Assembly: GCA_003427395.1 (NCBI GenBank)
Contig: BFEA01000008.1
Span: forward strand, 2,660,772-2,680,810
DNA from: Chara braunii
Lineage: Eukaryota; Streptophyta; Charophyceae; Charales; Characeae
Length of the DNA stretch: 20,039 bases
Direction: 5' to 3'
This document shows, piece after piece, positions 1 through 8,127 of the stretch. Both the position numbers and the translations under genes were made by a program. The stretch's first letter is position 1. Every line of letters begins with the position of its first letter. A model generated the notes under the pieces. It was not told the DNA's origin and searched no databases. It worked only from the letters and a program-made list of their open reading frames with translations.

Positions 1-25
1 AAAAAAAAAAAAAAAAAAAAAAAAA
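1..25 (+). repeat. Poly-A tract
   Basis: Twenty-five consecutive A residues open the window. This could be the tail of a retroposed element lying to the left, or a simple A tract. The unrelated hairpin array starts about ten bases later, so position 25 is a plausible element boundary. The left flank is not available to check this. Confidence 0.8.
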
Positions 26-202
26 GTAAAACAAACGAGGCAATTGCCTCGTGAAAGAAAGAACAGTCCTTTTGGACTGTGAGGGAGCACGAAAATTCCC
101 ACTTCAGTTTTGAGAAAAACGACTTTGGCCACGAGATCAGCGCGCGCGTGGAGATGGGACTGAGGGAGTAGAGGAGAGGGAGATAGAGAGAGAAACGGGG
201 TA

Positions 203-233
203 GTTGGGAGGAGNAGGTCCTACTCCTCCCAAC
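203..233. other. 31-bp odd palindrome containing the only N
   Basis: Bases 203-217 and 219-233 are complementary around T218. N214 lies opposite A222, so symmetry predicts that N is T. An outer helix with one bulge, 192-200 with 248-257, encloses it. The palindrome is a likely reason for the ambiguous base call. Identity of the N is inference only. Confidence 0.85.
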
Positions 234-792
234 CTGCCAACTGGCTTCCCCGTTTTCAGGGCAAGACAGCAGAGGAAAGGAAGGGGGTTGTTGCATACAA
301 CAGCATGCACCTGGCCAAGGTAAAAGCCAGGTGCAGTAGAAATTAGAAAGTTAGTTTATTTCTTTTCTTTTTCTTTACTTAGTGAGAGGACACTTGTCCT
401 CACGTGGTGCTAGCTGCTAGAGGTAACTGTCAGGCTCCCGTTTTTGCTGGGAGCCTGGAAATTTAATGGCCACTAAGGAAAAGGCTAGATGCAGCCTTTT
501 CCTCGATGTACCTGCCCTGGAAAAAGGGTCCAGATGCATCAAACTGAAAAGGGTTGTATCTTTTCAACCCTTTATCAGAAAAATAAAAGAAAAACAGATT
601 TGGAAATGGCAGGAGCCCAGCTATCTCGCCAAATTCTGAGATAGCTGGGGAAAAAGAAAAGGAAAATAAAATAAGGCAGTTAAAGAAACTGCCTCACACT
701 AAGGCTGTGCATGTGGTGCGGCCACAGTCTACCCTGGATCTTGGCAGATCTAGGGCTCACAGTGAGCCCGCGATTTTGCCTGGGGGCTGTAG

Positions 793-825
793 TGACGTCC
801 AGCCCTCCTCAGCCAATATAAAAAA
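793..825 (+). promoter_or_regulatory. CRE/CCAAT/TATA-like cluster
   Basis: TGACGTC at 793-799 matches a CRE core. CCAAT lies at 813-817 and a TATA-like run (TATAAAAAA) at 817-825. The CRE sits in the loop of hairpin 782-807, and the TATA-like run abuts hairpin 826-846. Start sites would be expected near 845-855, in front of the 53-bp minisatellite. No downstream gene is recognised, so this is a candidate promoter on motif evidence only. CCAAT normally lies further upstream, which lowers its weight. Confidence 0.35.
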
Positions 826-1026
826 GGCAGCTGCCCCCCAGCTGCCACACAAATGCACTCGTGCTGTCAGTGTGTGACGAGCACACTTGAGTGCTGGCTG
901 CTGGAGCTGCTGCCTGAGGCAACGAGAGAAGAGGCTGGAGGACTGCAGAGGAGCGGAAGGAGGAGGACTGGGCAGCCATAGCCAAGGCAGGGAGCACTTT
1001 GCTCCCCTCACCTCTGGCTGGTGCTA

Positions 1027-1105
1027 GTCCCACGGGACAGACCCAGTAGTACTGCGGGACTGTGGCAGTGCGGCGTTGTTGGAATTGGGCCTGGGGCCCA
1101 AATTC
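1027..1105. other. Three further short hairpins/palindromes
   Basis: 1027-1038 is a 12-base near-perfect inverted repeat (GTCCC/GGGAC). 1044-1054 is an odd palindrome (CAGTA g TACTG). 1082-1105 is a 10-bp stem (GAATTGGGCC against GGCCC-A-AATTC) with one bulged A and a TGG loop. They bridge the hairpin array and the minisatellite, and suggest that the same kind of sequence organisation continues. Confidence 0.7.
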
Positions 1106-1137
1106 TACTAATTTTGGCTTGCAATTTTACCACTATA

Positions 1138-1785
1138 GTGGGGAAGTGTTGCCGAAATTTTACAGCGGCGGCCCCGGGTTTTACTGCGGTAGTACGGAAG
1201 TGCTGCTGAAATTATGCTGGGGCGGCACGTGCTTTTACTGCGGTGGTACCGAAGTGCTGCCGAAATTCTGCTGCGGCGGCACTGGTTTTTTTCAGCGGTG
1301 GTGCGAAAGTGCTGCCGGATTTTCGCGACGGCGGTTCTATTTTTTTCAGCGGTGGTGCGGAAGCGCTGCCGGTTTTTTGTGGCGGCAGGCCTGGTTTTTC
1401 AGCGGTGGTGCATAAGCGCTGCCGGGTTTTTGTGTCAGCAGGTGTGGTTTTTCAGCAGTGGTGCGGAAGCGCTGCCGGTTTTTTGTGGCGGCAGGCCTGG
1501 TTTTTCAGCGGTGGTGCGGAAGCGCTGCCAGTTTTTTGTGTCGGCAGGCCTGTTTTTTCAGCGGTGGTGCGGAAGCGTTGCCGTTTTTTTGGGGGCGGCA
1601 GGCCTGGTTTTTCAATGGTGGTCTGGAAGCGCCACCGGGTTTTTTACGGCGGCGGTTCCGGGTTTTCGGCAGTGGTGCGGTAGCGCTGTCGGAATCTTTC
1701 GACGGTGACTCTGGTTTAACCTGCCGTGGTGCGGGAGCGCTCCAAAAATCTTACGGCGGTGACGCAGGGTGTCGCAACAAGCGAT
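1138..1785 (+). repeat. 53-54 bp GC-rich minisatellite, about 12 units
   Basis: Equivalent points of successive units fall at 1138, 1192, 1246, 1301, 1355, 1408, 1461, 1514, 1567, 1621, 1675 and 1729, giving spacings of 53-55. The core of a unit is a GGTGGTGCGGAAGCGCTGCC-like segment, a T-run, then a GGCGGCAGGCCTGG-like segment. Within units CTGCCG pairs with CGGCAG across an 11-nt T-rich loop, for example 1366-1371 with 1383-1388. A longer version is GTGCTGCCG (1254-1262) with CGGCGGCAC (1274-1282), which has one G-T pair. Central units are most alike and outer units diverge, as expected for unequal exchange. Several long open frames cross the array, but they are repetitive, overlap one another and are probably fortuitous. 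Confidence 0.9.
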
Positions 1786-2574
1786 CGTTCTGAGGAGTTG
1801 TGTGGATTGTTTTGCGGGCGACTCATTGTGATAATCGTCTTCTCTAGAGTGTGATTTACACGGTCTTCCTGAGCGGGCCGTTTCTTCAATTTCACTCAGG
1901 GTCAGTCAGTTAAATTGACTCAGTTCCCTTCACACCTGAGTGAACCCACACTTGCTTTGACCTGTTTCACTAAATGTTCATTGAAAAAGGAAAAATAATG
2001 TGTGTGTTTGTGGGTATGACATGGAGTCTGACATTGGAAAAGGATTGCATGGTGGTCAGTGTGTCGTTGGGTTTTGAGTGCAGGTACAGCAAATGAACTG
2101 AAATGGATGAGAGTGATGACGGTGAAAGAATGGTTGACTTTTTTTTTTTTGGTTATGTTCTATGTATAAATAAAAGAGAAAGAAGACGACGAGAAGCGAA
2201 GCGAGCATAAGGAAGAGAATTTGAACTTGGTTTAGACTTATTCCTAAGGTTACCCATTCTTTCCCGAATAACCCTCTTCCATCTATGCATGTCAGTCTGA
2301 ATGATTCTATCTTTCTACGATTCCTCTTTCTTCGTCTAAGTTTACTTTGACGCTAGGCGGCAAGAAATCACTTGTCTGCCGTGTAGGTGTGTTTTCTTTT
2401 TCTATGAGGCATCTGGGGCGGGGTTTCGTTGCCTTAGGGGCCAGCCCTGTTATCGACTCAGAGTGGACCGCTTTGCGGGGGGGTACTATGCCGATTCGGT
2501 AGAGACGACCCGACTTCTGAGATCCGAGTTTTATACTCGGGCGAGGAGAAGGAGTATCCCAGATCACCTCTTAG
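1786..2574. other. Non-coding stretch
   Basis: No convincing coding frame is seen. It holds an oligo-T run at 2140-2150 and two modest hairpins: 2361-2374 (CAAG/CTTG, also pairable as CGGCA/TGCCG) and 2524-2540 (CCGAGT/ACTCGG). A TATA/polyadenylation-like site is listed separately. Minus-strand frames here are short and unremarkable. Confidence 0.5.
2165..2174 (+). promoter_or_regulatory. TATAAATA box or AATAAA polyadenylation signal
   Basis: TATAAATA (2165-2172) overlaps AATAAA (2169-2174). It could be a TATA box for the broken open frames starting near 2575-2862, or a poly(A) signal ending a transcript begun near the 817 TATA-like run. The sequence alone does not decide. Confidence 0.3.
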
Positions 2575-2814
2575 GGTAATGGAAAAGGCATCTACACGGG
2601 AGAAAATTATTTCTTGACGCCTTGCGAAAAAGAAAGAACTGCCTTAGCAATCCTGTTTTTAGAGGTCATCCTAGGTACCACTAACGTATGGGGAACTGGT
2701 GCCATAAGCGGCCCAGTTCGTGTCCTACTAGCCCAACGAGGTGTATTCAGATACTCCAGACGTGGTTGGTTGTGCCATAAGAAGCACAAGCCGGAAGGAA
2801 GACAAATGTTTTAG
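2575..2814 (+). CDS. Open segment of unknown protein (no ATG, partial)
   Basis: An uninterrupted frame runs from just after a TAG at 2572 to a TAG at 2812-2814, about 79 codons. There is no in-frame ATG near its start, so it can only be an exon, a fragment or chance. It contains a hydrophobic stretch (LAILFLEVILG) followed by a basic, Cys/His-containing C-terminus (WLCHKKHKPEGR). I do not recognise the product. It lies just upstream of a 3' splice-site-like tract and the next open segments, and may belong to the same decayed locus. Confidence 0.2.
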   Translation, partial: GNGKGIYTGENYFLTPCEKERTALAILFLEVILGTTNVWGTGAISGPVRVLLAQRGVFRYSRRGWLCHKKHKPEGRQMF

Positions 2815-2836
2815 TGATACTTAGTTTTAACTTAAT

Positions 2837-2861
2837 CACATTTGTCTTCTTTTTCTTTCAG
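2837..2861 (+). promoter_or_regulatory. 3' splice-site-like polypyrimidine tract and CAG
   Basis: A pyrimidine-rich run ends in TTTCAG at 2861, directly followed by ATGGCT at 2862. TTAAC-type branch-point candidates lie just upstream. The placement makes an intron ending at a start codon plausible. No matching donor could be assigned. Confidence 0.35.
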
Positions 2862-3947
2862 ATGGCTACGAGATTCATGAAATTATTCTTTTTCGACAAT
2901 CGTGATACGGTGGCAGAGAGAGTTCAACTCCAAAGGCGTGATGGAGTGAGGGTAGAAAGGATAGGCCGACTTATTTATAATCCGTCAGAATTATATTATG
3001 AGGAGGACGTTCCGCGATTTTGGGGTGGTAGTGCGCAAAGACCCCCAGACGAGTTGTTTCATGAGTGATAACGGCCAAGATATTCTTCATTACGAGTTCG
3101 CACCGCCATTGTCCAAACGTTACTTCGTTAATATGAAATTTGTGATATTGCAGCCATACGAATCCAATCCACGGGAAGAAGAGATCCCGGAAATAAGGTT
3201 GACGTTCGTTCGTTACGTGCTTTGGCTAAATGAGCGACAGGGCTCTTTTTTTGGCATATACTACGCGAAGCGGATACGTGCCAATAGGTACGCAATTAAA
3301 GGGGCTAAAGCATTATATAATGATGAATTGGAAAATAAAGCGGAAGTACTCGAGGAATTTTTACGTGACTGATTGAGATTCGTTCTAATACGCAGATGCC
3401 TGAAGCACGAAAAGACTTGACGTACGCGAGGTATCTGCTGGTCCGTGATACACCCGAGGACAATCTCATCAGGAGTGCAGCGCGACTTCTACGAGTACGA
3501 GATGGATCTCCTATCGGCTGATTTGGCTTCGTTGGACTGCTTCGAAGTGGCGAGGGATTTTTCCCTAATACTCACGAGGATTTCAGAGTCAACATGGCTG
3601 GAACTTCTAACGAGCTTTACGGTTATACTTTGTATTTCCACCGCACGAGTAACCTCCAATGTCTCTCTCTAGTCATTGTGAGTATCAAGATTACCTCGTC
3701 CGGTAGGCGTTTCGTCGTCGTCCGGATCCGGGACACAGAGACTCGACACCTATTTGGACTTAGTCGACCTCTCCGGGTTATAGTTTGGAGGCTAGCCTCT
3801 CGGATGACCTTCTTCTATAATACTCGGATTGTTAGAGTCATGCGGTGTGAACGAATGTCTACGTTGATTTTCGACGACGACGAGCTGACACGTTTTGATT
3901 TATTGGAGGCACAGGTGCGCGGCGGGCGAGAGATTTACCAGGATTAG
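2862..3947 (+). pseudogene. Decayed or multi-frame unknown coding block
   Basis: Coding-like segments follow each other in switching frames. Segment one starts with ATG at 2862 and stops at 3066-3068. Segment two starts with ATG at 3061, overlapping that stop by 8 bases, and stops at 3370-3372. Segment three is open from 3369 to a TGA at 3519-3521. Another segment overlaps in the second frame from about 3445 (GTG) to 3672. The last begins with ATG at 3594 and ends at 3945-3947. The translations are rich in Arg, Glu, Tyr and Phe and look protein-like, for example FVNMKFVILQPYE and FDDDELTRFDLLE. I recognise no domain. The simplest reading is one old gene, perhaps a retroelement gene, broken by frameshifts. 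Overlapping small ORFs are the alternative. Confidence 0.4.
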
Positions 3948-4790
3948 ACATCGTCTTCTGAAATCTTACTCACATTTTAGAAAACACTTCGCATGGACTC
4001 AGTCCCGTTGAGGAAACCATATAACTTATGGTTTCACGAGGTAATCTAAAAACAAAAACAAAACACTTTATGTAGTTAGGGCCGCCGGATGGATAGTATT
4101 CGGATTACCCCGATGATTTCACTATCATGCTTATGCATTGAGGGGTAATCGTTCGCAAAAAAATAAGATGGATAGAGTGAATAGCGAACGTCTGAAGAAG
4201 TTGTTAAGCAAAGCAGCGAAAGATGAAATGTTTCTGCATTGCGTAACTTGGTTGGATATTCCATCCTTCGTGGAACAGAAAGAGTAATTATTGTCCAGGA
4301 GGACAAAACGACCAACAAAGTAGTCACTCGCTCCTCCACGTAGTTGTATATCGTACGGAAATGTGATAGAACCGGGAGTTCAAACATCGACCAGGAACCA
4401 GATCACTTGTTGATCTACATGGTACCAGTGGTATTTACTTGAAGGAGTTATTTATGACAAGTTTCAGTAGTCATGATAGGAAAATCAGTCGTAGTTTATT
4501 TCTTTAAATTAATAATCTCGGAACGACAATATAAAAGTTATTTCAGTCATACAGGTTGAAAAAGAGACACTTTGGAAGACCAACTCATCAAGTCAACGAT
4601 TTGGATTGTGTGATTTTGTTTTAAGTATGAGGATTTTGTTGTTTGATTGCTAGGAACTAAAGATCGTTTTCACGTTTGGTTGAGACTGTCGTAGTCGACC
4701 GGCGTACGTTTCGTACTTGGGAGATCAGCGCCCCAGGGAACGAACGACGCCCGAGTTCATTCGGAGTTTAGTCAAACAATTTATATACTT
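3948..4790. other. Non-coding stretch with nested hairpins
   Basis: No credible gene is present; the 103-residue minus-strand frame at 4076-4387 has no recognisable feature. Inverted repeats include GATTACCCC 4103-4111 with GGGGTAATC 4142-4150 (inner ATGAT/ATCAT 4113-4128), CGTTCGC 4150-4156 with GCGAACG 4184-4190, TTGTCC/GGACAA 4291-4306 and AGATCA/TGATCT 4400-4416. Confidence 0.6.
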
Positions 4791-5100
4791 CAGCGAGACG
4801 AGCAAACGTCATCGGTTGATCTACCTCTGCGATTGAATTTACAAGTCTTCGCACGTGGATCAGTAGCTCGGTACGGATACGCCCCTAAGGGTGGTGACAG
4901 CCCCTTAAGGGATGCAAGCTTATGCCCCGCGGGAACCTGTCCTGTCGTAGGGGAGAGTGGGATGTATAGCTGGCGCACCCGGCTAGAGCGGCGAAGGAGC
5001 GAAGCAACCACTTCCGTCTCGGCGGTTCACGGAACAGTATGCGTCGTTCCCGAGTTGTCTCTAAAAGTTATGTTTTTTAGGTACACTCTTGCGTGACATG
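4791..5100 (+). repeat. Structured dispersed repeat, copy A
   Basis: It is homologous along its length to 19075-19320. Shared blocks include CAGCGA, AGCAAACG.CATCGG, CTACCTCT, GGATACGCC, GGGTGGTGACAGC, TATAGC and the right-hand end GCGTGACA. The best helix is TTGATCTAC (4816-4824) with GTGGATCAG (4855-4863), 9 bp including two G-T pairs, capped by TGCGA/TCGCA (4828-4832/4849-4853). The ATG of the gag-like gene at 5098 overlaps the repeat end, so this is probably the 5' untranslated region of that retroelement. TTTTTTAG at 5074-5081 is acceptor-like. Confidence 0.75.
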
Positions 5101-6382
5101 GCCGGGAGGGCCCTCGTTTTCACGCGAGGGCCAATGCGCTCGACACCGGGATCAAGGAGGATGACCAAGGAAGAGAGAGAAAAGAGAGAGGAAGAAAATA
5201 AGGAATGGAGGGACAAAATGGTTGCATCAATGAAGGAAGATGAGTTGCCTGCAGATGCCCTTTGGAGTGAGAAGATTTGGAGGATCTTGTTAATTGAATC
5301 AATCAGGGGCTCTAAGCTACGGTCAGACCTGGACAAGCTGATCCGACTGCATGAGCTGCTTCGGGATGACTGTGAGTGACTCCTTGAAGGAGGAGCCGAG
5401 GTAGCTGAGAAATTGGAAGGAGTAGGAAGGAGCCAGAGAGAAAATGACGAGGAGGAAAGGTGGAGGGTTCGATTAGAGAGTTCCAAGAAAGGGTAAAAGA
5501 GAAGGAGGAATTACTCACTCCGGGAGTAGCAAGTCACATCCCTGAAATCCGGAGGGAGATCCAAAGATTGAGAAAAAGGGAAGAAAGCAGGGATGCACAG
5601 GTGGAAAAGATGGGAAAAAAAGTGGAAAGCATGAGGACTGAAATGAGCAAGGTAAGGGAAGAACAACAAAAACTTAAGAAGCAAGTGGAGTCGTTGAACA
5701 TAGCCCTGGATAGTAAAAACAAGGAAGTGGAAAAAAAGAGGGTTCAACGAGAAAAGTTGAAGAAGGAAGTTGGCAAGCTGGAAGGGAAGGTCAATAAGCA
5801 GGAAAAGGAGATGGAGACTATAGGAAGATTGGTCAAGAAGGAGGAGCAGAAACGCCTACGAAAATAGTTGAATGGAACGACGAGCTTGGGTTTGAGATCA
5901 GGAATATTACGGGAACACTTCATGCACCAGGACAAGGCCCAGAGGGAGTAAGCAGAGAAGCATTGGGACAAAGAGGGGAGAATAACGATCAACCTACTAT
6001 CATTCCAACTTCTGCTAACAAGTTAGTAGAGATACTGACATCTGACACTGTTACAAAGTCTTGTAATGGAGGCGAATCCATGGATGAAAAAAAGAGACCT
6101 TATTCTGAGATAGTGGAAGCAGGTGGAGAGAAGGAGGCAGCGATTCCATGTCATTCTGCCAAAAAGCCAAGGAGTGAGGGCAGAAAGTTGTGCTGGTATT
6201 GCATGAAAGGAATGCATCTGAGGGAAGAATGTCCAGGGTTTAAGTTTGATGAGGAAAAGGGTTTGGTAAAGCTGGATGAAAACAAGAAGCTCATTGACAG
6301 GGTTGGGAACGTTGTTAAGAAGGCTAAGGACGGGTTCAGGGCTCAACTGTATAGACAGTTGAACCTTAACATGATAGACTAA
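5098..6382 (+). pseudogene. Broken gag/ORF1-like retrotransposon gene
   Basis: This looks like the nucleic-acid-binding ORF1 or Gag protein of a retrotransposon, which packages element RNA. It starts with ATG at 5098 (MAGRALVFTRG). The frame is interrupted by TGA at 5377-5379, continues in the same frame to TAA at 5494-5496, shifts frame around 5465-5490, and shifts again around 5815-5865 before reaching its end at 6382. From about 5500 to 5860 it is rich in Lys, Glu and Gln with heptad-like spacing, suggesting a coiled coil. Codons 6191-6232 encode a CCHC zinc knuckle, CWYCMKGMHLREEC, exactly C-X2-C-X4-H-X4-C. No reverse transcriptase follows. Three lesions imply an inactive copy. Whether the family is LTR or non-LTR cannot be told. 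Confidence 0.65.
5109..5132. other. 8-bp hairpin just inside the gag-like start
   Basis: GGCCCTCG (5109-5116) pairs perfectly with CGAGGGCC (5125-5132) across an 8-nt loop, 11 bases after the start codon. A second inverted repeat, CTCCTT g AAGGAG at 5380-5392, directly follows the in-frame TGA. Confidence 0.7.
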
Positions 6383-7337
6383 GGGGAAAGTATGTGTCTT
6401 GACGATTCACGCTTCTTTTTCTCAGGGAGGCTTTGTACACTATGGGTGAGAAGTATAAAATAGATAGGGTCTCTTCTCTTGGGACATGGTGGTGTACTTT
6501 GGCAGCAGAAGAGAGTCAACAAATTTTGAAACTTTTTGGGATTAGTTCGGCATATGTGCTTTATTGAGTAGAGTTAAAGAGACATGTGACTCGTACTTCA
6601 TCCATCATTTTTCTTTTTCTCTTTTTCAGGAGGGAGACCGTTTTTACCTTATCTTCCTTCTCTTGAGTCATATATTATTAAATTTATTTTGGGGGTATGC
6701 CGACGAGAGACACTTTCACTTTCACAAGTGAGTTGGTCATGTGTTTGGTCTTGTTTTGATAGAATGTGTATCTTTGAAGACTGTACGAGTTGTATTATCA
6801 AGTCTTGAACTAGGATGCTCACAAAAGCGCCTAAGTGTTCAAGAAAGATAAGGTGATATGTGACATGTACGGTCTGAATGTGCTTTGACATTGTTGATCA
6901 TTCTTCCATGCTTTGTTTTATGCTGTTATTGTTAAGAAAAACCCTAAAAAGGGGGTGCGAGAAAGATAAAGGTCTTGATTCATTTGAGACTCTGCAAGAC
7001 AGGGGAATGTATGTTATGAATGAAATGGTTGTTCTTTTCTGCATTCTGACAAGACAAGGAGTCAAACAAATACTTTTATATTTTTTTTATGGATATTTGG
7101 TTGGATTTTGTTGTTGGTTGAAGATCCCCGAGACGTGTGTCTGTCCGGCCTGTGATCGAGGTTTGGGCACACGACCCTTAAGTGGCTCTGACGATGCCCA
7201 TCGTTTAGTGACATATGACAATCATGATATATCATTTTTATTGGTTAAATCTTCCTTATATAATTTCAAAGAGGTTCATTCATTCAAATTGACGAGGGGA
7301 TTATGTGGTCAAATTGTTTTTATATATATGAAATGAG
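6383..7337. other. AT-rich non-coding stretch with acceptor-like sites
   Basis: It follows the gag-like stop. Two pyrimidine tracts end in CAG, at 6425 (TTCTTTTTCTCAG) and 6629 (TTTTTCTCTTTTTCAG), both followed by GGAGG-like sequence. They resemble 3' splice sites. A polymerase gene would be expected here in an intact element, but no reverse transcriptase motif is seen in any frame, so the element is truncated or this is other DNA. Confidence 0.5.
6878..7336 (+). CDS. 152-codon open frame, doubtful
   Basis: ATG at 6878 opens a 152-codon frame that ends at 7336. The product is hydrophobic and Cys-rich (CVCPACDRG; a Leu/Phe/Tyr-rich middle). It matches no family I know. The stretch is T-rich, which favours chance hydrophobic open frames. 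I keep it only because of its length. Confidence 0.12.
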   Translation: MCFDIVDHSSMLCFMLLLLRKTLKRGCEKDKGLDSFETLQDRGMYVMNEMVVLFCILTRQGVKQILLYFFYGYLVGFCCWLKIPETCVCPACDRGLGTRPLSGSDDAHRLVTYDNHDISFLLVKSSLYNFKEVHSFKLTRGLCGQIVFIYMK

Positions 7338-8127
7338 CATTGTTCATCCACTCTAGGTAGTCAGTCTGAGGGACTTGAAATTATCAAGCCTATGGTGAAA
7401 ATTTGGCATCGTTGGAACGTAACTCCCAGCGTGGGCTGCTGACCAAGTATAACCAGGCAGCGGGCCTTCCAATTATGGCCTAAGACCGAAACCTGAGAGG
7501 GGGCCTCCTTAATGAGGGAATTGGTTCAGGTAGATATCGGCGGGATCAAGAGTCAGGTCTAGAATGATAGGAGAATTATACCCGATATTGCGTAACCAAT
7601 ATGGGAACCATCGCTAAAATAATAACACGGGGGGCCGCAGTTTCGGCTTCATCAACCGGCTGTGGTGGGTTGAAGCTGAGGTCGCCAATCCCCTCGCATT
7701 AGACTTCGGGTGGGATGGTAAAATTTGACTGAGGTCAACACCCGCGTCCAAAAGAGTGGGATTCATTTTTGATTCCTAACTCCTCGGACACCCAACGAGA
7801 TTCAGCCAATAAAGTTTAAAGTTGGGGGGAGGAGCTATCATTGTCTTCCTTGGTGACCTCCGCAACTGTAGTACAGATCCAGTATGCTCACTTGGGGTTT
7901 ATGGAATAAGTTTTTCTTGGGAATTGTCATTTTGGATATGTGGGAGACCCAGGTTAAAATCCTGGCAGTATGGACGCACCAAGGGGGACAGTGAGGGTCT
8001 CCAAACCGCAACTTCATCCAGGGGATCGGATTTTGACTACTTGTCTCGTCAGAACGCCTTTCTTTGCATTAGATTCCCCGGCGACGAGGACGTTGCTTAA
8101 TGGGGTCTGGGAAAACTGTCAGAGCTA
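7338..8127. other. Repeat-like non-coding stretch with hairpins
   Basis: GC content rises relative to the preceding DNA. The best hairpin is CGGCTTCA (7644-7651) with TGAAGCTG (7671-7678), which has one G-T pair. AATAAA occurs at 7808-7813. A 92-codon frame beginning at a TTG (7822-8100) has no recognisable content. The composition and the structured patches resemble a retroposon untranslated region, but I cannot name a family. Confidence 0.35.

Larger units (their letters stand above)
26..900. other. Array of adjacent hairpins with unrelated stems
   Basis: This stretch is packed with back-to-back inverted repeats, each with its own stem sequence. Perfect stems of 8 bp or more are at 35-52 (9 bp, palindrome), 203-233 (odd palindrome with one N), 306-335 (10 bp), 431-457 (9 bp), 476-503 (11 bp), 548-573 (9 bp, extended by 544-547/575-578), 616-649 (12 bp), 674-694 (8 bp), 753-769 (odd palindrome) and 826-846 (8 bp). 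Stems with one G-T pair are at 732-755 (10 bp) and 782-807 (8 bp). Shorter or composite ones are 63-80, 287-304, 386-401, 505-540, 712-726 and 855-894 (6+5+4 bp). Spacers are often A-rich. No open frame of note crosses it. It could be a structured RNA, a cruciform-prone DNA block, or the product of palindrome-correcting mutation. Function is unknown. Confidence 0.8.

Noticed and set aside
1214-1708. 164-, 146- and 117-codon plus-strand open frames
   Set aside because: They lie inside the 53-54 bp minisatellite, overlap each other in all frames and are explained by repetition and GC richness.
4193-4240. Hammerhead-like CTGAAGA ... GAAA near 4193
   Set aside because: The first stem II pair is a mismatch and stem III cannot be formed.
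4790-5011. Minus-strand frame across structured repeat A
   Set aside because: The corresponding minus-strand frame in copy B (19072-19257) encodes an unrelated sequence, so the conservation is in RNA pairing rather than protein.
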